Part shown: piece after piece, positions 54,387 through 57,587 of the stretch
Layout: each line of letters begins with the position of its first letter
How positions within the stretch are numbered: position 1 is the stretch's first letter
From: a virus
Length of the DNA stretch: 57,587 nucleotides
Virus record (IMG/VR): IMGVR_UViG_3300020472_000029
Location: 1-57,587 of that record
Reading direction: 5' to 3' (one strand)
Translations under genes and position numbers: made by a program
The notes under the pieces: model-generated
Database searches by the model: none
Seen by the model: only the letters and a program-made list of their open reading frames with translations
Told to the model about the DNA's origin: nothing

Positions 54387-56771
54387 CTAAATTTGCCACA
54401 CCCTCTCGCAATAATCTTTTATCGATCTGTCACTTGAGAAAAATCCTGACCTTGCAATGTTTAACAGGGACATGGTGTTCCAGTTGTCCTGATCTTCCCA
54501 CGCACTACTGACACGATCCTGAGCATCAAGATAATCATTGATGTCTGCCATAACACAAAATGGGTCGTGATTGATAAGATTATCTAATAGAGCCGAAAAG
54601 ATATCTTTATCGCCATGACTGAAATGACCACCCTGAATCAAATTGACCGATTCCCACACTTCATCGCTCATATGGTCTTTAGGGTTATATCCCTGATCCC
54701 ACAAATTACGTATTCCATTCTCATCATGTCCAAATAGGAAGAAATTCTCTCCTCCCACTAAATTACGAATCTCTACATTTGCCCCATCTAACGTACCAAT
54801 GGTAAGAGACCCATTCATCTGGAATTTCATATTACCTGTACCAGAAGCTTCCTTACCTGCTGTAGAAATCTGTTCAGATAGGTTTGCAGCAGGATATACC
54901 ATTTCTCCCAACTTGACACTATAGTTTGGCAAGAATACTACACGTAACTTACCATCCATATCAGGATCACTATTAACAATTTCTCCAATACTACAGATAA
55001 ACTCAATAATCTTCTTAGCCATATAATATCCAGGCGCAGCCTTACCACCAAATATTACTGTCCTTGGCACTACATCATAACCATCTTTAATGCGTCTGTA
55101 TTGGGTAACACACCACAGCGCAAGTAAATGTTGTCTCTTGTACTCATGGATCCTCTTGACTTGTACATCAAATAGACTAGTAGGATCAACAGATACCCCA
55201 CAATGTTCAAAGATATAGTTGGCAAGATTATGCTTTCCTATGATCTTAGACTCCGCAAGTTTCTCCAATAAATCTGGATTAGATTTGTTCTCCTCCAATT
55301 TACTAAGAGTATCCATATTAGTGACCCAATTTGGACCAACATACTGATCAAGAACTTGTGTAAGTGATGGATTAGAAGATGCAATCCACCTCCTAGGAGT
55401 AACACCATTAGTCACATTGGTGAATTTATGTGGCCAAAGATCAGCAAACTCTGGCATCAACTGTGTCTTAATCAACTCAGAATGTAACTCTGCAACACCA
55501 TTAACATGATGAGATCCAATAGTTGCAAGGTGTGCCATCCTAACAAACTTATTACCACTCTCATCAATAATGGACATTTTCTCTAACATCGCATCATCGC
55601 CAGGATAATTCAGTCTGACTACCTGTAAGAATCTTCTATTAATTTCATAGATAATCTCCATATGACGAGGTAGAAGTGTCTTAAACATTTTAAGATCCCA
55701 CTTCTCTAATGCTTCTGGTAGAAGAGTGTGATTAGTGTATGCAATGGAAGCATGTGTTATCTCCCATGCTTGATCCCATTCCATATGACGATCATCAACA
55801 AGGAGTCTCATCAATTCAGCAACAGCAACAGATGGATGAGTATCATTCAACTGTACCTGATAATGTTCTGCAAACTGTTCAGCAGGAATACCACGTTTAT
55901 CAAGACTATTAAACATATCTTGAATAGATGCACTAACAAAGAAATATTGTTGTTTTAATCTAAGTGTCTTACCAGCATCAGTACCATCATTAGGATAAAG
56001 AACCTTAGAGATAGTTTCTGAAGTAACACTCTGTTCTACAGAACCAAGATAGTCACCAATATTAAATGCATAGAAATCAAATGTCTCAGTAGCATCAGCT
56101 CTCCATAGTCTTATCTTATTACAACTATTAACTTGATAGCCTAACTGCAATATATCATAAGGAACTGCAACTACCTGTTCAGAAGGAACCCATCGAACCC
56201 TATAGTTATTATGATCTGAAATATAATTCTCTACTTTACCACCAAATCCAACTAAAACAGACTCATCTGGCTGACATAACTCCCATGGCCAATCTCCATG
56301 CAACCAGTTATCAGTTATCTCTAACTGCATGTTGTCTTTTATTATCTGTTTGAATATACCATACTTGTACCTTATACCATAACCTGTAGCAGGAACCTTT
56401 AGTGTCGATAGTGACTCCATATAACAAGCAGCAAGACGACCTAACCCTCCATTACCTAAGCCAGGTTCCTCTGCAATTTCAAGTACCTTTTCCAAACACT
56501 GATCGTATTCATTCAATGCTTCTCTTGCTTCACCTACTAGTCCCAAGTTGAGGAGGTTACCATTCAACTGTGGTCCTATTAGAAATTCAGCTGATAGATA
56601 TGCAACTTCTTTCTGTCCTTCTTTCTTCGTATCTAACCAGTAAGTCATCATCTGATCTCTTACTGCATAACATAATGCCATATAGAAATCATGTCTGGAT
56701 GCATTATCAGGTCTCTTACCTAAAGTATAGTAAAGACGTTCTCTGATGCCATTGTATAAGTTATTCTTCAT
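54387..56771 (-). CDS. glgP: Glycogen phosphorylase
   Basis: A 794-residue protein from ATG 56771, with AGAGG five bases upstream. It spans the whole family: VAYLSAEFLIG near the start, EPGLGNGGLGRLAACYMESL, GYGIRYKYGIFKQ, the VQLNDTHPSVA and TNVTNGVTPRRW segments, KRIHEYKRQHL, and the pyridoxal phosphate site EASGTGNMKF. It cuts alpha-1,4-glucan with phosphate to glucose-1-phosphate. Full length and intact motifs argue for activity. The start overlaps an oxygenase-like gene by eleven bases. An auxiliary metabolic gene that would open host glycogen stores, feeding the pathway where TalC acts. Confidence 0.97.
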   Translation of the reverse strand: MKNNLYNGIRERLYYTLGKRPDNASRHDFYMALCYAVRDQMMTYWLDTKKEGQKEVAYLSAEFLIGPQLNGNLLNLGLVGEAREALNEYDQCLEKVLEIAEEPGLGNGGLGRLAACYMESLSTLKVPATGYGIRYKYGIFKQIIKDNMQLEITDNWLHGDWPWELCQPDESVLVGFGGKVENYISDHNNYRVRWVPSEQVVAVPYDILQLGYQVNSCNKIRLWRADATETFDFYAFNIGDYLGSVEQSVTSETISKVLYPNDGTDAGKTLRLKQQYFFVSASIQDMFNSLDKRGIPAEQFAEHYQVQLNDTHPSVAVAELMRLLVDDRHMEWDQAWEITHASIAYTNHTLLPEALEKWDLKMFKTLLPRHMEIIYEINRRFLQVVRLNYPGDDAMLEKMSIIDESGNKFVRMAHLATIGSHHVNGVAELHSELIKTQLMPEFADLWPHKFTNVTNGVTPRRWIASSNPSLTQVLDQYVGPNWVTNMDTLSKLEENKSNPDLLEKLAESKIIGKHNLANYIFEHCGVSVDPTSLFDVQVKRIHEYKRQHLLALWCVTQYRRIKDGYDVVPRTVIFGGKAAPGYYMAKKIIEFICSIGEIVNSDPDMDGKLRVVFLPNYSVKLGEMVYPAANLSEQISTAGKEASGTGNMKFQMNGSLTIGTLDGANVEIRNLVGGENFFLFGHDENGIRNLWDQGYNPKDHMSDEVWESVNLIQGGHFSHGDKDIFSALLDNLINHDPFCVMADINDYLDAQDRVSSAWEDQDNWNTMSLLNIARSGFFSSDRSIKDYCERVWQI

Positions 56772-57300
56772 TAGGGCCTCTAGGTGGTTCTTGTAAGTAA
56801 ACGTTGCCTGCAATTGTTGTTCCTTCATTACCACTGGTAACAAAGTGTTCTATCCATGATGGGAAGATTATTATATGGCCAGAAGGAATGTTAGGTATGA
56901 AATCCATAGGTATGGACTCCGCATACATTGCCCACTGATTCATGATAACTTTCCTAGAAGGATTCATAAACACAGTTCTAGAATGTTCAACAGATTCAAG
57001 TATGATGAAACTCCATTGAGCACCAGAATGGATATGAGGATCCTGCCAATCAGTCTTTGTATATTTGTTTCTCCAAACTTGTCCAATATAAAATGGATCA
57101 TTCAGAAACTGACCTATACACTCACTAATTAACCTATGAACATACTCATAGGTCTCATCGGTAAAAGAATCACTGCCCATAGTAGTTTTAATACCACTAA
57201 GGTATGAACTCTCATACTTATCAGAAACGAGATCAACTTTATCCAAATCAATCTCTTCCACAAAGAATGGAGTTGCAAAAATAGCATTTGGATTTCTCAT
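56761..57300 (-). CDS. 2OG-Fe(II) oxygenase-like protein (HxH type)
   Basis: A 179-residue protein: VWRNKYTKTDWQDPHIHSGA with His89 and His91, QWSFIILESVEHSRT, IIIFPSWIEHF with the distal His, and TTIAGNVY. It is a close paralogue of the protein at 15857-16453. It is translationally overlapped with glgP, whose start lies in its last codons. The promoter is not evident; the porin terminator lies just upstream. Substrate unknown. Confidence 0.78.
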   Translation of the reverse strand: MRNPNAIFATPFFVEEIDLDKVDLVSDKYESSYLSGIKTTMGSDSFTDETYEYVHRLISECIGQFLNDPFYIGQVWRNKYTKTDWQDPHIHSGAQWSFIILESVEHSRTVFMNPSRKVIMNQWAMYAESIPMDFIPNIPSGHIIIFPSWIEHFVTSGNEGTTIAGNVYLQEPPRGPNEE

Positions 57301-57316
57301 ACTATTAATTATAACA

Positions 57317-57349
57317 TAAAAAAAGACCCCCTACAATGTAGGAGGTCTT
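57317..57349 (-). terminator. Rho-independent terminator of the porin-like gene
   Basis: AAGACCTCCTAC pairs with GTAGGGGGTCTT (one mismatch) around a three-base loop, followed leftward by seven T. It lies 26 bases after the stop of the porin-like gene and before the oxygenase-glgP pair. Confidence 0.85.
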
Positions 57350-57374
57350 GTGTGTTGTATATCTAATTTAAGAA

Positions 57375-57587
57375 TCAGAATGTGAACTTAGCACCGATTT
57401 TAGCGCCCCAATCTACTACTGTGTCTCCAGCAGAGTCTTCACCGTTAGAAGCACCTGAAAGCTCTCCATAAAGAGCAAGATCTTCATTAACACCATAAGA
57501 AGCACCAACCTTACCAGAAAGTTCTGTTTCTGTGTCGTCAGTAGACTCAGCATGATTTAGTGAAGGACCACCTTGTACATAGTAAGC
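57375..57587 (-). CDS. Porin-like outer membrane beta-barrel protein (C-terminal part)
   Basis: The last 70 codons of a gene that begins outside the window. The translation alternates hydrophobic and polar residues in strands (SGKVGASYGVNEDLALYGEL, DWGAKIGAKFTF) and ends in Phe, the outer-membrane insertion signal of bacterial beta-barrels. Some cyanophages encode such proteins, seemingly of host origin; they might alter the cell surface or serve in the virion. The full length is not known. Confidence 0.65.
   Translation of the reverse strand, partial: AYYVQGGPSLNHAESTDDTETELSGKVGASYGVNEDLALYGELSGASNGEDSAGDTVVDWGAKIGAKFTF

Noticed and set aside
1-57587. CRISPR arrays, tRNA genes, integrase or attachment sites, insertion sequences
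   Set aside because: I looked for regularly spaced repeats, tRNA-like arms outside the tmRNA, and recombinase motifs and saw none; the phage appears lytic in this part.

Overview
The window is a stretch of a T4-like cyanophage genome (a contractile-tailed myovirus of marine Synechococcus or Prochlorococcus). It carries T4-type virion genes (gp4, gp5, gp26, gp48, gp53, gp54), replication and late-transcription genes (gp32, gp33), and the usual cyanophage host-like metabolic genes (psbA, three hli, talC, ho1, phoH, thyX, purC, peptide deformylase, a NodU/CmcH-type carbamoyltransferase). The DNA is AT-rich, genes are packed with ATGA or TAATG overlaps, and nearly everything reads leftward (minus strand). 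Host choice cannot be settled; the D1 protein is the Gln130 type and the tmRNA has the split, permuted form used by marine picocyanobacteria.

Layout. 0.1-33.9 kb is the late virion region: 2OG-Fe(II) oxygenase-like genes, a rightward glycine-rich adhesin, a 2324-residue fibre with an S74 chaperone tail, more oxygenase-like genes, a permuted tmRNA, then spike/hub/baseplate genes and the gp26 chaperone. A divergent point at 30.45 kb starts the rightward gp4-gp48-gp53 operon, which ends at back-to-back terminators near 33.9 kb. 34-51 kb is the early/middle region, read leftward from several sigma70-like promoters: gp32, gp33, a PD-(D/E)XK exonuclease, PhoH, ThyX, talC, ho1, peptide deformylase, glutaredoxins and many very small proteins. 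51-54.3 kb is the photosynthesis cassette: purC, psbA, tiny membrane ORFs and three hli genes, with two near-perfect TTGACA/TATAAT promoters. 54.4-57.3 kb carries a glycogen phosphorylase translationally overlapped with an oxygenase-like gene, and the window closes inside a porin-like gene.

How it fits together. PsbA and Hli would keep photosynthetic electron flow going during infection. Glycogen phosphorylase would release glucose-1-phosphate, and TalC would help channel the hexose through the pentose phosphate pathway towards NADPH and ribose for nucleotide synthesis, where ThyX and PurC also act. Late genes carry a CTAAATA/ATAAATA-type -10 element, matching the gp33 coactivator encoded here.

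The most notable observations are a dnaX-like -1 frameshift signal joining gp26 to the following ORF, a phage-borne permuted two-piece tmRNA with an unusually long tag, a phage glycogen phosphorylase, and twelve oxygenase-like paralogues, one of which has lost its iron ligands. At least seventeen coding regions below 60 codons were found by reading the minus strand between the larger genes. Coordinates were read by eye; family names come from motif recognition, not searches.
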